DNA from: Hymenobacter sublimis
GTDB taxonomy: Bacteria > Bacteroidota > Bacteroidia > Cytophagales > Hymenobacteraceae
DNA length: 64,000 nt
Direction of reading: 5' to 3'
Assembly (NCBI RefSeq): GCF_023101345.1
Contig: NZ_CP095848.1
Coordinates: 1,115,501 to 1,179,500 of the forward strand
A program made the translations under genes and the position numbers. The notes below the pieces were generated by a model. The model was not told where the DNA came from. It ran no database searches and saw only the letters and a list, made by a program, of their open reading frames with translations. Below, piece by piece: positions 45,151 through 53,112 of the stretch. How positions within the stretch are numbered: the first letter of the stretch is position 1; each line of letters begins with the position of its first letter.

Positions 45151-45270
45151 ACCCCACCCCAACCCCTCCCCGGTGGGGAGGGGCTTAGGATAGCACCACA
45201 ACGGTGTCAACTGGTGGCGTTGTAATGGTAAAATAAGCCCCTCCCCACCGGGGAGGGGTTGGGGTGGGGT
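45151..45270. repeat. 37-bp perfect inverted repeat, C/G-rich
   Basis: Arms 45151-45187 and 45234-45270 are exact reverse complements (ACCCCACCCCAACCCCTCCC at the left end) with a 46-base centre. Such CCCAACCCCTCCCC palindromes are a known kind of dispersed repeat in Bacteroidota. It adjoins a true terminator. Confidence 0.9.
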
Positions 45271-45274
45271 CACC

Positions 45275-45309
45275 AAAAAGGCCCCGCTGTCTACCAGCGG
45301 GGCCTTTTT
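45275..45309. terminator. Bidirectional terminator
   Basis: A perfect 15-bp stem (AAAAAGGCCCCGCTG with its complement) and 5-base loop give T runs on both strands. It separates the GH32 gene from the convergent LLM gene. Confidence 0.93.
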
Positions 45310-45326
45310 AATACATACACAATCCT

Positions 45327-46352
45327 CTACGCCAGCACCTGAATGACGGCTTCGGAGAACCGCTCCATTTCTTCCAGCTGGGGGCTGCACTGGAGCAGGA
45401 ACAAATCCACGCCAACCTCCTCGAAGGCACCGATACGGTCGGCTACTTGCTGGGGCGTGCCGGTGAGGCCGGAGCGCAGGCCGCGGTTAGAAACCGAGTA
45501 ATCCTGTAAGGAAACCTGGTTTTCGAGCTGAGTGCCGGCCAGCCACTGCTGGTAGTTTTTGTAGCCGGCGGCCGAGCCTTGCACGTTGGTGATGCGCTCC
45601 AGTTCCTTTTTTACTTCCTGCTCAGTGTTGCGCACGATGCTGTAGGCGGCTACCCCGAACTTCATGGGCGGCAAGTTCAGCCGGTCGCGGCGCTCCTGCA
45701 GGTCCTGGATGCGGCGGCCGATGGCGGCGGGCTCGTCGCCGTGCATCACGTAACCATCACACTGGGCGGCAATGAGGTTCTTGGCGGCTTCCGACTCGCC
45801 GCCGGCGTAAATGAACGGCCGCGGGCGCGACACGGGCTTGGGCTGCAGAATGGAATCGGTGACCTTGTAGAACTTGCCTTCGAAGGTGAAGTGGTCCTGC
45901 TTCCAGAGGTTGTCGACTACGTGCAGCCACTCGGCGGTGCGGGCGTACCGGTCGTCGTGCTGCTCGAAGTGCACGCCGTACTTTTTGGCCTCATCCTGCC
46001 ACCATGACGACACCACGTTCAGGCTCAGGCGGCCGTTGCTGATGTGGTCGATGTTGGCGGCTTGCTTGGCCAGGAGGGCGGGGGAGTGGAAGGTAGGCCG
46101 CACGGCCACCATCAGCTCAATTTTCTTGGTCACGGCCGCCAGAGCTGCCGCCGTGCTCCAGGCGTCCAGCGAGGGGGCTTCCTCACCTTTGATGTCGTTA
46201 AGATTGAGCTCGGCAATCAGGGACAGGTCGTAGCCCAGGTCCTCGCTGCGCTGGGCCAGCGTCTTCACGTAGTCCCAGTCGGCGCGCATGTTTTCGTCCT
46301 CTACGTTGCGCAGCCACCCGCCAAAAACGGGCATCCAATATCCGTACCGCAT
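45327..46352 (-). CDS. LLM-class flavin-dependent monooxygenase
   Basis: This 341-residue luciferase-like TIM-barrel enzyme resembles SsuD/alkanesulfonate monooxygenases (RYGYWMPVFGGWLRN, KIELMVAVRPTFHSP, NVVSSWWQDEAKKYG, FIYAGGESEAAKNL). It would use FMNH2 and oxygen from a partner reductase, and no reductase gene is nearby. It starts three bases after the stop of the ATP-grasp gene, so the two are surely one operon. Sulfonate transport genes are absent, which argues against ordinary sulfur scavenging. The substrate may be the product of the ATP-grasp ligase. Confidence 0.88.
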   Translation of the reverse strand: MRYGYWMPVFGGWLRNVEDENMRADWDYVKTLAQRSEDLGYDLSLIAELNLNDIKGEEAPSLDAWSTAAALAAVTKKIELMVAVRPTFHSPALLAKQAANIDHISNGRLSLNVVSSWWQDEAKKYGVHFEQHDDRYARTAEWLHVVDNLWKQDHFTFEGKFYKVTDSILQPKPVSRPRPFIYAGGESEAAKNLIAAQCDGYVMHGDEPAAIGRRIQDLQERRDRLNLPPMKFGVAAYSIVRNTEQEVKKELERITNVQGSAAGYKNYQQWLAGTQLENQVSLQDYSVSNRGLRSGLTGTPQQVADRIGAFEEVGVDLFLLQCSPQLEEMERFSEAVIQVLA

Positions 46353-46355
46353 GGC

Positions 46356-47390
46356 TTAGTGAATAGAAGCCGCTACCGGCTGTTGGGTGGAGAATACGGC
46401 ATCAGCCGGAGCCGGCTGGCTACCGGGGTTGGGGGCGCCAATCTGGGTTTCGAGGTAGTCCACGAAGCGGGCGTAGGGGTCGAAGCCCACCACATTCACG
46501 GCATCGGCCACAAAGTTGGACAGGGCGTTGATGTCGTAGAATAGTACGTCGCCGGTGCGGTCGTCAATCAGGTACTCGATGCCGCCCACGTCGATTTTGG
46601 CGGCGGCCACAATGCGCTCCACGGCTTCCACTACCTCCGCGGGGGGCGTGAAGGCTTCCACCTGAATGCCTTTCTTGGGGGCTTCGGTCAGGCAGAAGTC
46701 GCCGGCGGCGGGCTCCTCCGGAATCTGGCAGATTTCGGCGGGGCACAGGTTGAAGCTCTCCCCGGTGGTGTACACCTTCATGGCGTAGAGGAATTTGCCG
46801 TTCAGGGTTTCCACGCGGTGAATGTTGCCGCCGCGGGGCGTCACGTACTCCTGCACCAGGGCCGTCTGGTCGATGCCCAGGTCGATTTGCCCGGCGGCCA
46901 CGGCGGCTTCTACACCCTCTATCGTGTCGAAGCGGATGATGCCGGCGCCGCTACCCCCGATGTTCACCTTTACCACAATGGGGAATTGCAGTTGGCGGGC
47001 CGCATCGGGCACGCGGGAGGCGTGGTTAATTACGAAAGACTTCGGAAACTTCAGGCCCAGGGAGGCAAACAGGCTGAGCTGACGGGCCTTGTTGGTTTCG
47101 ATGGCCGTAGCGCCCGAGCCGTTGATGATGCGGGTACCGATGCGCTCCAGGTGGGTAGCGTAGCCGGCCGTGTGGAAAATGCCCTGGCCGTGGCCGCGCA
47201 GGTAGGCCGAGGAACTCATGCGGTTGACTACCAGGGAGTAGCGGCTCTCGGTTTCCAGCGGGTCGAAGAGGTGGTGGGCGGCGTCGATTTTCTCGTAGGG
47301 CAGGCCGCGGCGGTCCAGCTCGGCAAACAGGGGCTTAAACCACTCGGGGTGTTCGAAATAAATGCCAATCGGCTTCACAGACTGTGACAT
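46356..47390 (-). CDS. ATP-grasp ligase (RimK-like)
   Basis: From the ATG at 47390 the product has 344 residues. Frame-mates upstream to 47444 are not signal-like and are dropped. ATP-grasp features: the central lysine strand FPIVVKVNIGGSGAGI, ALVQEYV, the metal-binding acidic segment VGGIEYLIDD, and FYDINALSNF in place of the usual xxNxxP. Such enzymes join a carboxylate to an amine or thiol through an acyl phosphate. No carrier or precursor-peptide gene is visible. Its product may feed the LLM monooxygenase encoded next. Confidence 0.82.
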   Translation of the reverse strand: MSQSVKPIGIYFEHPEWFKPLFAELDRRGLPYEKIDAAHHLFDPLETESRYSLVVNRMSSSAYLRGHGQGIFHTAGYATHLERIGTRIINGSGATAIETNKARQLSLFASLGLKFPKSFVINHASRVPDAARQLQFPIVVKVNIGGSGAGIIRFDTIEGVEAAVAAGQIDLGIDQTALVQEYVTPRGGNIHRVETLNGKFLYAMKVYTTGESFNLCPAEICQIPEEPAAGDFCLTEAPKKGIQVEAFTPPAEVVEAVERIVAAAKIDVGGIEYLIDDRTGDVLFYDINALSNFVADAVNVVGFDPYARFVDYLETQIGAPNPGSQPAPADAVFSTQQPVAASIH

Positions 47391-48286
47391 GCGAGGAGAA
47401 TGAAGAACTAGAAAGTAGAAATCAGTGGATGTTGCCGCCCTCATTTGGGCAGCAAAACAGGCAAGCCCGGACAGGGTAGGGGCTGGCGGAAAGGCGCGGG
47501 CAAACTGAGAAACCGGAGTTTGGGTGCGCGAAACGAGGTAGGAAGAGAAGCCCCGCGGGAAAAGTAGCAGCGCTACTGGGCTGGTCTACTTAGGGAAGAA
47601 ATAGTTAGGTAGTAATTTTACCAGCAGCGCGTTGCGCGCAAAGAGCCAGCGGCAAAAGCAGTACCCAGTGGTTCTTACCTACCCAACCAGCGGCGTACAG
47701 ACCGCCCAACAACACGTGCCACAACATCCATGCTGTACGGAAGCAGGGGTGGCGGGAGCGGGGGCGAAGTGCGGGAAGCGGTTCACGGTACGTTGTTTTT
47801 ATATGGTCAGGAGTTGGCACCGTTTCAGTCTTACTGAAGGTTGCCGGCGTTTCGTCGAGCCTGTCTCTCCACGCCTCTGTATAAAAACAATCCTTTCAGG
47901 TAAAGAATTGAGTGGGGCAAAGGTAAACCCGCTGGGTCCACACTGCCAAATTTTCTTTGGCCAGTGGCGCTGGCGTCGGGCGAGAGGTCCGGGCAAAGCC
48001 TGGTGAGCCATGCCGCGTGCCCCCCGAAGCTAGCGGGAGGGAAACCAGTGCAGGCCGCCGGGAGGATTTGCGGGCCAAAAGCTGCGCTACCTACTCCAAT
48101 TCAGCGGACAAGCCTGGTTGACTTATGCATGTTGATAGTCAGGAAATTATGTTGGGCTGTTATTGAGGTAAAAATGGATGTAATTAATTTTTATTATGAA
48201 TATTTATATAAATCTTTATACATATTGCTGTTCAATAGGTGCCCGTCGGGCGTGTTCAATTTCCCCACCAGTTATACCGTATTCGC
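47391..48286. other. 900-bp gap upstream of the curlin-repeat gene
   Basis: Apart from one doubtful small frame (47605-47820), I see no gene. The last 150 bp (48140-48286) are strikingly AT-rich and contain TATAAATC and TTATAC words, so the promoter of the curlin-repeat gene is very likely there. I see no exact TAnnTTTG. Confidence 0.45.
47605..47820 (-). CDS. Possible small membrane protein (71 aa)
   Basis: The frame encodes a basic N-terminal third and two hydrophobic stretches (LWHVLLGGLYAAGWVG and HWVLLLPLALCAQ). This could be a two-helix membrane peptide. There is no motif, neighbour or start signal to support it further. Confidence 0.3.
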   Translation of the reverse strand: MPTPDHIKTTYREPLPALRPRSRHPCFRTAWMLWHVLLGGLYAAGWVGKNHWVLLLPLALCAQRAAGKITT

Positions 48287-49636
48287 ATGAAAAAAACCGG
48301 AGTACTCATGGCCGCTCTCCTGACCAGCGGCGCTGCCATTGCGCAGGACAACACCCAAACCTCCACCAGCTACGGCAGCAACAACCGCGTGACGGTGGAG
48401 CAAACGGGCCGCTCAAACACGGCCATTGCCCGCCAGAACGACGCGGCCGTGAATGGGGGCAGTAGCAGTGGCAATAATAACGAGGTGACCCAGACCCAGG
48501 TCGGCAGCCAGCATGTGGCTCAAACCGACCAGATGGGTAACCGCCAGCAGGCCGTGCAGGTGCAGCTTTCGGATGTGAGCCGGGGCGCTAATGGGGCCCG
48601 CATCCGGCAGGGCTCCACTGCCGCGAACAGCGACGGCAACTACGCCAGCCAATACCAGGGGGGCTTCAGCCATAGTGCTTCCATTGAGCAGGCAAGCGGG
48701 GCCAACTATGCCACCCAAAACCAAAGCGGCCGCAATGCTTTTGCTACCATTTTTCAGAGCACAGGCAATAACAACCGCGCCACGCAGGACCAGAATACCA
48801 ATGTGTTCGGAGGTACTGCCACGGCCCGGCAGTTGGGGGCTAACAACACCTCTAGCCAGCAGCAGAACAGCTCTGGCCAGTCGGCCTCGGCCAGCGTGCT
48901 GCAGCAGGGCAATAATAACGCGGCCAGCCAGCAGCAGCAGAACCTGAGTGGCATCATGAGCGCCAGCATTGGTCAGCTGGGCAACAACAATGCGGCAGCG
49001 CAGGCGCAGAGCAGCCAGGGCAGTGCGTCTTCTTCGGTCTTCATTCAGCAAACCGGCAACAACAACGCCGCTACGCAAACGCAAAACCACTCCGGTTCTT
49101 TTGGCACCGTGGCGGCCACGGCTACCCAAACTGGCAACAACAATGCCGCTACCCAAAGCCAGACGGGCGTAATGTCAGTAAGCGCTGCGGCTACTCAGAA
49201 TGGCAACCGCAACGAGGCCACCCAAACGCAGGTCAATACGGCATTTTCGGGGGCAACTGTTCTGCAGATGGGCAACAACAACACGGCCACGCAGCGCCAG
49301 CAAAACGCCGGCTTTGTACAGGCTGCCATTGAGCAGGAGGGTAACCGCAACGCAGCTATCCAGAGTCAGCAAGGGGAGTATCACGAGGCAGTAGTAGAGC
49401 AGACGGGCAACCGCAATACGGCCTTGCAGGACCAGCAGGTAGGCGGCTCCGCCAGCTTCCCCACTCGCTCGGGCAACTACGGCTACATCAGCCAGGAAGC
49501 CAACGACTCCTACGCCCGCCAAGTACAGGTAGGAAACAGCAACGATGCCCGCACCTACCAGGGGGCCAGCGGCAACAGCAGCGACGTACTGCAAACCGGC
49601 AATGGCAATACGACCATCGTGCGCCAGAACCGGTAG
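48287..49636 (+). CDS. Curlin-repeat (CsgA/CsgB-like) secreted protein
   Basis: From the ATG at 48287 the product has 449 residues with a signal peptide (LLTSGAAIAQ). Almost the whole mature chain is a Gly/Asn/Gln repeat of the curlin type: GNNNEVTQTQ, GNNNRATQDQ, GNNNAATQTQ, GNRNEATQTQ, GNNNTATQRQ and others, 15 or more units spaced about 22-25 residues. Such units stack into amyloid beta-solenoids with inward Asn/Gln ladders. It is about three times the length of E. coli CsgA. No csgE, csgF or csgG homologue lies in the window, so export would depend on genes elsewhere. A role in biofilm or surface fibres is likely. Confidence 0.92.
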   Translation: MKKTGVLMAALLTSGAAIAQDNTQTSTSYGSNNRVTVEQTGRSNTAIARQNDAAVNGGSSSGNNNEVTQTQVGSQHVAQTDQMGNRQQAVQVQLSDVSRGANGARIRQGSTAANSDGNYASQYQGGFSHSASIEQASGANYATQNQSGRNAFATIFQSTGNNNRATQDQNTNVFGGTATARQLGANNTSSQQQNSSGQSASASVLQQGNNNAASQQQQNLSGIMSASIGQLGNNNAAAQAQSSQGSASSSVFIQQTGNNNAATQTQNHSGSFGTVAATATQTGNNNAATQSQTGVMSVSAAATQNGNRNEATQTQVNTAFSGATVLQMGNNNTATQRQQNAGFVQAAIEQEGNRNAAIQSQQGEYHEAVVEQTGNRNTALQDQQVGGSASFPTRSGNYGYISQEANDSYARQVQVGNSNDARTYQGASGNSSDVLQTGNGNTTIVRQNR

Positions 49637-49658
49637 CTGTTTACCTACGTGTTGGTAC

Positions 49659-49695
49659 AAAAAAGGCCTGTCTTCTCAAGGAAGCGGGCTTTTTT
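49659..49695 (+). terminator. Terminator of the curlin-repeat gene
   Basis: AAAAAAG.CC pairs imperfectly with CGGGCTTTTTT, and TCTTC with GAAG, around a short loop. The structure ends in a run of six T on the plus strand, 20 bp after the stop. Confidence 0.7.
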
Positions 49696-49749
49696 CGTGT
49701 CCGTGGCGTGGCTTACCGTCTTTTTACACACCGCTTGGGCCGTGCAGAA

Positions 49750-49836
49750 ATAAAAAGCCCCGGCTCGTCAGCCGGGGCTTGAAATGCAATAGGTGTAGCT
49801 CTTGCCGGCAGACACACACCTGTAACGGCCGGCAAG
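49750..49836 (-). ncRNA. Candidate pseudoknotted small RNA (about 85 nt)
   Basis: On the minus strand a 9-bp stem (CTTGCCGGC 49836-49828 with GCCGGCAAG 49809-49801) has an 18-base loop. The loop word AGGTGT (49821-49816) is complementary to ACACCT (49796-49791) just downstream, giving an H-type pseudoknot. An intrinsic terminator then follows: AAGCCCCGGCT and its complement (49780-49755) plus a T5 tract. A TAnnTTTG element (TACGTTTG, 49845-49838) places the start at the first stem base. No gene on this strand is nearby, so a free-standing RNA is the simplest reading. It matches no family I can name. Confidence 0.55.
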
Positions 49837-49837
49837 A

Positions 49838-49845
49838 CAAACGTA
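49838..49845 (-). promoter_or_regulatory. -7 element (TACGTTTG) for the small RNA
   Basis: This is an exact TAnnTTTG match on the minus strand, two bases upstream of the first stem. The -33 position (about TATAACG) is a poor match to TTG. Confidence 0.45.
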
Positions 49846-50128
49846 CGGAAAATGCATTATCAGCGTTATAGTCGAGCTAGAGACCTGTGAACAGAAGGCG
49901 CATAGTGCCGTGCTAGAGCGTCATGCCGAGCCGGAATCAGGGCAGCTCGTGTACTGGCATTGAAATAATGCGTCTAACGTTAGCCGCCCGCTAGTTGCTT
50001 CGGCGCTGCTTAACGTGCAGCATGCCCGGCCTAGCGTTTTTTGTTGCTCACTGTCCGCTCGTTTTAGGGGTATAGTTACCCGCTGCTTGTGAGGTACTAC
50101 CTTTCTGGCGGGGGTAGCAACCCGCAGT
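49846..50128. other. Intergenic, no gene seen
   Basis: This is a gap of about 280 bp upstream of the second LytS gene. It has one degenerate CGTCATGCCGAG word near 49919, like the start of the dispersed REP-like repeats, but no partner arm. Confidence 0.4.
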
Positions 50129-51436
50129 TTGCCACGAGCTGCTGCCGATAAAAGCGGGCTGCTGGTCGGTGAATACGGGCTGGTGGTGGAACCGGGCGCC
50201 GGCCTACCGGCGGCGGTAGTACTTTACCAGCGGTTTTGTCGTTTGTCCGCGTTTCTCGTGCCTGTTGTTCTCTCCCGGTTTGCTCCCGTCCTGCTGCTCC
50301 ACACCCTGATTTGGAGTGTGGTGGGGCTGATTTTGTCTATTCCGCCCCCCGGCCAGCCCAGTCCCTTGCCCGGGGTTTTCTGGCTGAAGCAAGCAGCGGT
50401 GCTAGGCTTACTTGTGGTTGCATTTTACGCCAATGTGCACTGGGCCGTGCCGCGCCTGCTCTACCGCCGGCAGGTGCTGGCTTACCTGGGCGTGGGCGCG
50501 GCGGTGGCCGGGGCCGTGCTGTGGGCACATTGGCGTCTGGATGCCGAGCTGGAAGTGCCTCGCCGGCTTTCCGAAGCTCGGCACGCGGCTTTTTCCGCCC
50601 GCGACTGGCCGGCTCCGGGCCCACCAGGTCCGCCCAGGCCCCCTAATTCGTTTCGGCCAGGCGGGCCCCACGGGCCGGGTGCGCCCGGTCGCCCGCCTGG
50701 CCCGCCCGGTCCGGAAGGCGAAGCCCGGTTTTTCAACCTCTGGATTCTGCTCACTACCCTGTTTGTGCTGGGGGTAAGCACGAGCGTGGCCGCCGTGCAG
50801 AAAAGCCAGCGCGACGAACACACCCGTCAGCTGCTAGAGCAGGCGCGCTTGGCTACCGAGCTTTCCTTGCTGAAGGCGCAAATCAACCCGCACTTTTTCT
50901 TTAACACGCTGAATAACATCTACTCCCTTACCTTCATCGACGGAACCCAGGCCCGCACGGCCCTGCATCGCCTGTCCCGAATGATGCGCTACGTGCTCTA
51001 TGAAACGCCCGCCCAAACGGCCCTGCTCAGCCACGAAGTCACCTTCCTGCGCGACTACATTGACCTGATGCACCTGCGCCTGACCGAAGAGGTAAGCGTG
51101 GCGCTGGACCTGCCCGAAACCTTGCAGGAAGCGGCCATTGCGCCTATGTTGCTGCTCCCTTTCGTGGAAAATGCCTTCAAGCACGGAGTGCGCGCCGGCT
51201 CGCCCAGCCGCATTCAGGTGGCGCTGCGCCAGTCTGAGGCCGAACCGAACATGGTGGAGTTTGAGGTGTGCAACTCCGTTTTTGCCGAGCGCCCCGGTTC
51301 CCTGGAAGCCGGCGGTATTGGGCTGACAAACACCCGGCGCCGGCTGGAGCTGCTGTACGCCGGCCGCTACCACTTAATGGTGCAGGAGCAAACCCCAGCC
51401 GGAGAGTACCGCGTACTGCTCACGCTTCAGCTCTAA
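50129..51436 (+). CDS. LytS/YehU-type sensor kinase with collagen-like loop
   Basis: The frame begins at TTG 50129 (435 residues), and the true start could be some codons later. It has four membrane helices (about 42-72, 85-103, 115-135 and 203-223). Between the third and fourth lies a loop of about 60 residues with a Gly-Pro-rich, collagen-like tract (GPPGPPRPPN, GGPHGPGAPGRPPGPPGPEG), predicted periplasmic. The kinase core has AQINPHFFFNTLN (H255) and ATPase motifs PFVENAFKHGV and GGIGLTNTRRRL. It pairs with the LytTR regulator 83 bp downstream. Confidence 0.88.
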   Translation: MPRAAADKSGLLVGEYGLVVEPGAGLPAAVVLYQRFCRLSAFLVPVVLSRFAPVLLLHTLIWSVVGLILSIPPPGQPSPLPGVFWLKQAAVLGLLVVAFYANVHWAVPRLLYRRQVLAYLGVGAAVAGAVLWAHWRLDAELEVPRRLSEARHAAFSARDWPAPGPPGPPRPPNSFRPGGPHGPGAPGRPPGPPGPEGEARFFNLWILLTTLFVLGVSTSVAAVQKSQRDEHTRQLLEQARLATELSLLKAQINPHFFFNTLNNIYSLTFIDGTQARTALHRLSRMMRYVLYETPAQTALLSHEVTFLRDYIDLMHLRLTEEVSVALDLPETLQEAAIAPMLLLPFVENAFKHGVRAGSPSRIQVALRQSEAEPNMVEFEVCNSVFAERPGSLEAGGIGLTNTRRRLELLYAGRYHLMVQEQTPAGEYRVLLTLQL

Positions 51437-51519
51437 CGCCTGGCCGGCCGCGGTGGCCCCACCCACTCAGCGTGTTGCCTGATGGGTTCTAGTTGTGTAT
51501 CACATTGTTGCGCTAGCCT

Positions 51520-52281
51520 ATGATCCTGAATTGCATTGCCGTTGATGACGAGCCCCTGGCCCTGAAGCTAGTATCGGCTTTTATCGAGCAGACTCCCTTT
51601 CTGAAGCTGGTAGGGCGCTACAGCAGCGCCGTGGAAGCCCTGCGCGGTCTGCACGAGCCCGGCGCCCACATCGACGTGCTATTTCTGGATATTCAGATGT
51701 CGGACCTGAACGGGCTGGAGCTGGCCCGCACCCTGGACCGAGGCAGCAGCGGGGCCCGCACTCCGCGCATCATCTTCACAACGGCCTACAACCAGTTTGC
51801 CCTCGATGGCTACAAAGTAGATGCCCTGGACTACCTGGTCAAGCCCTTTGAGTACGATGAGTTTCTGCGGGCGGCCCTGAAAGCCAAAGCCTACTACGAG
51901 CTAACCCGCGCCGCTACCCCCGTTGTGGTTCCCGTACCGGCGGCCCCGGAGCCGCCGGCCGAGGACTACCTCTACCTGAAAGTGGAGTACCAGCTGGTGC
52001 GAGTGCCGTTCCAGGACATCCTGTACATTGAAGGGCTAAAGGATTACGTGAAGGTGTACCGCCGCAGCGAAACCCGCCCCTTGCTGTCCTTGTCGAGCCT
52101 GAAGCTGCTGGAGGAGCGCCTGCCGGCCCGCCAGTTTATGCGCGTGCACCGGTCCTACATTGTCGGGCTTAACCACATCAGCGCCGTTACGCGCGGCACG
52201 GTGCATATTGGGGAGGTTACCATTCCCGTCAGCGACGGGTACCGCGAATCCTTCGACCAGTTTTTCAGCCGCTGGAAGTAG
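51520..52281 (+). CDS. LytTR-family response regulator
   Basis: This 253-residue protein has a receiver with D9/D10, phosphoacceptor D57 (VLFLDIQMSDLNG) and K108 (YLVKPFE). A proline-rich hinge (PVVVPVPAAPEPPAED) leads to a LytTR DNA-binding domain (ILYIEGLKDYVKVYRR, FMRVHRSYIVGLNHI, VSDGYRESFDQFF). It is the output partner of the preceding kinase. Targets are unknown. Confidence 0.95.
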   Translation: MILNCIAVDDEPLALKLVSAFIEQTPFLKLVGRYSSAVEALRGLHEPGAHIDVLFLDIQMSDLNGLELARTLDRGSSGARTPRIIFTTAYNQFALDGYKVDALDYLVKPFEYDEFLRAALKAKAYYELTRAATPVVVPVPAAPEPPAEDYLYLKVEYQLVRVPFQDILYIEGLKDYVKVYRRSETRPLLSLSSLKLLEERLPARQFMRVHRSYIVGLNHISAVTRGTVHIGEVTIPVSDGYRESFDQFFSRWK

Positions 52282-52879
52282 CCCGCAGCCATCACCGCCT
52301 CAGTCCCCTCACGCGGTAGCACCCCGCCTTCGGCGCTGCCGGCTCGCCAGCCCGGGCGGAAACTTAACTGTTTGAGTAAAGCGAGTAAACCATAGTTCCA
52401 AGTCCGTCAGGCCGAGCGTTTTGTGCATCGAGCAGAGATGAAGCACCTCATGGGCTGACGCCGGGTAGTCATGTCACGCTGAGCGAGGTCAAGGCCTCCT
52501 TCCTTCTGCCTTATTTTAAAAGGTAGCGCCGAAGCACGCCCGATGCTTTGGCGCTACCACTGCACAAGGCGTTAACGGCAACCAGAACCCGCTGCTGGTC
52601 AGTCTACTTCATGGCAAGGTAGGTAAGAGGAAAGTTCTAGATAATAGGAGAATAGTCGATACAGTTCGGGTTTCGGTCGGTTCTCTACGGGGGCTGGTCG
52701 GATGGAATCATGAGAGGGGTAGGGGAAAATTAGTTTTAGCGCTGGTAGCCCCCTGCGGAGCTCGTTCTGGCGCACGCCTGGCGGCGGGTCTGAGTAGCAG
52801 TGGGGTGAGCTGTTTGGGTGGCAATCGGCAGTTTGTCAAGAAGTTGCCGTTAGCTTTTTTCATCTTTTCCTCCTTTCTT
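52282..52879. other. 600-bp gap with one hairpin
   Basis: I see no gene here. A strong stem-loop at 52522-52558 may end the regulator transcript. Around 52405-52490 there are degenerate words resembling the dispersed repeats (GTCAGGCCGAGCG, GTCATGTCACGCTGAGCG), possibly a decayed REPIN-like element. Confidence 0.45.
52522..52558. terminator. Stem-loop, possible terminator
   Basis: A 15-bp stem with one wobble pair (GGTAGCGCCGAAGCA with its partner) and a 7-base loop. There is no T run on the plus strand and a short T4 on the minus strand. Confidence 0.5.
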
Positions 52880-53029
52880 ATGAGAAAGTATTTAATCCTT
52901 CGGGCCGGTGCCGCAGTGCTGCTGGGCCTGCTTACGGCCTGCGAAACCCCGAACATCGGGCCCAAAGGCAACAAAAACTGCCGGCCTACAACCGCCACCG
53001 ATACCACCACAACCACCGGTGCTTCCTAA
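52880..53029 (+). CDS. Small lipoprotein (49 aa)
   Basis: The ATG at 52880 gives a 49-residue peptide: signal helix MRKYLILRAGAAVLLGLLTAC with lipobox LLTAC, quoted here only as AAVLLGLLTAC (C21). A short mature tail follows with a Thr-rich end (TATDTTTTTGAS). It is probably an envelope lipoprotein of unknown role, upstream of the CHU_C protein gene and perhaps co-transcribed. Confidence 0.6.
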   Translation: MRKYLILRAGAAVLLGLLTACETPNIGPKGNKNCRPTTATDTTTTTGAS

Positions 53030-53112
53030 TTCAGCGGGGGCCGGACGTGCCGCCAGCTGCCAGTTGGTGGTACGTGGGTAATGGATTTATTCTTTCCGCT
53101 TTTCTGACAGGT

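Noticed and set aside
48413..49156. 247-codon frame antisense to the curlin-repeat gene
   Set aside because: It arises from the repetitive codons of the curlin units (Leu/Val/Ala-rich mirror) and has no start context.
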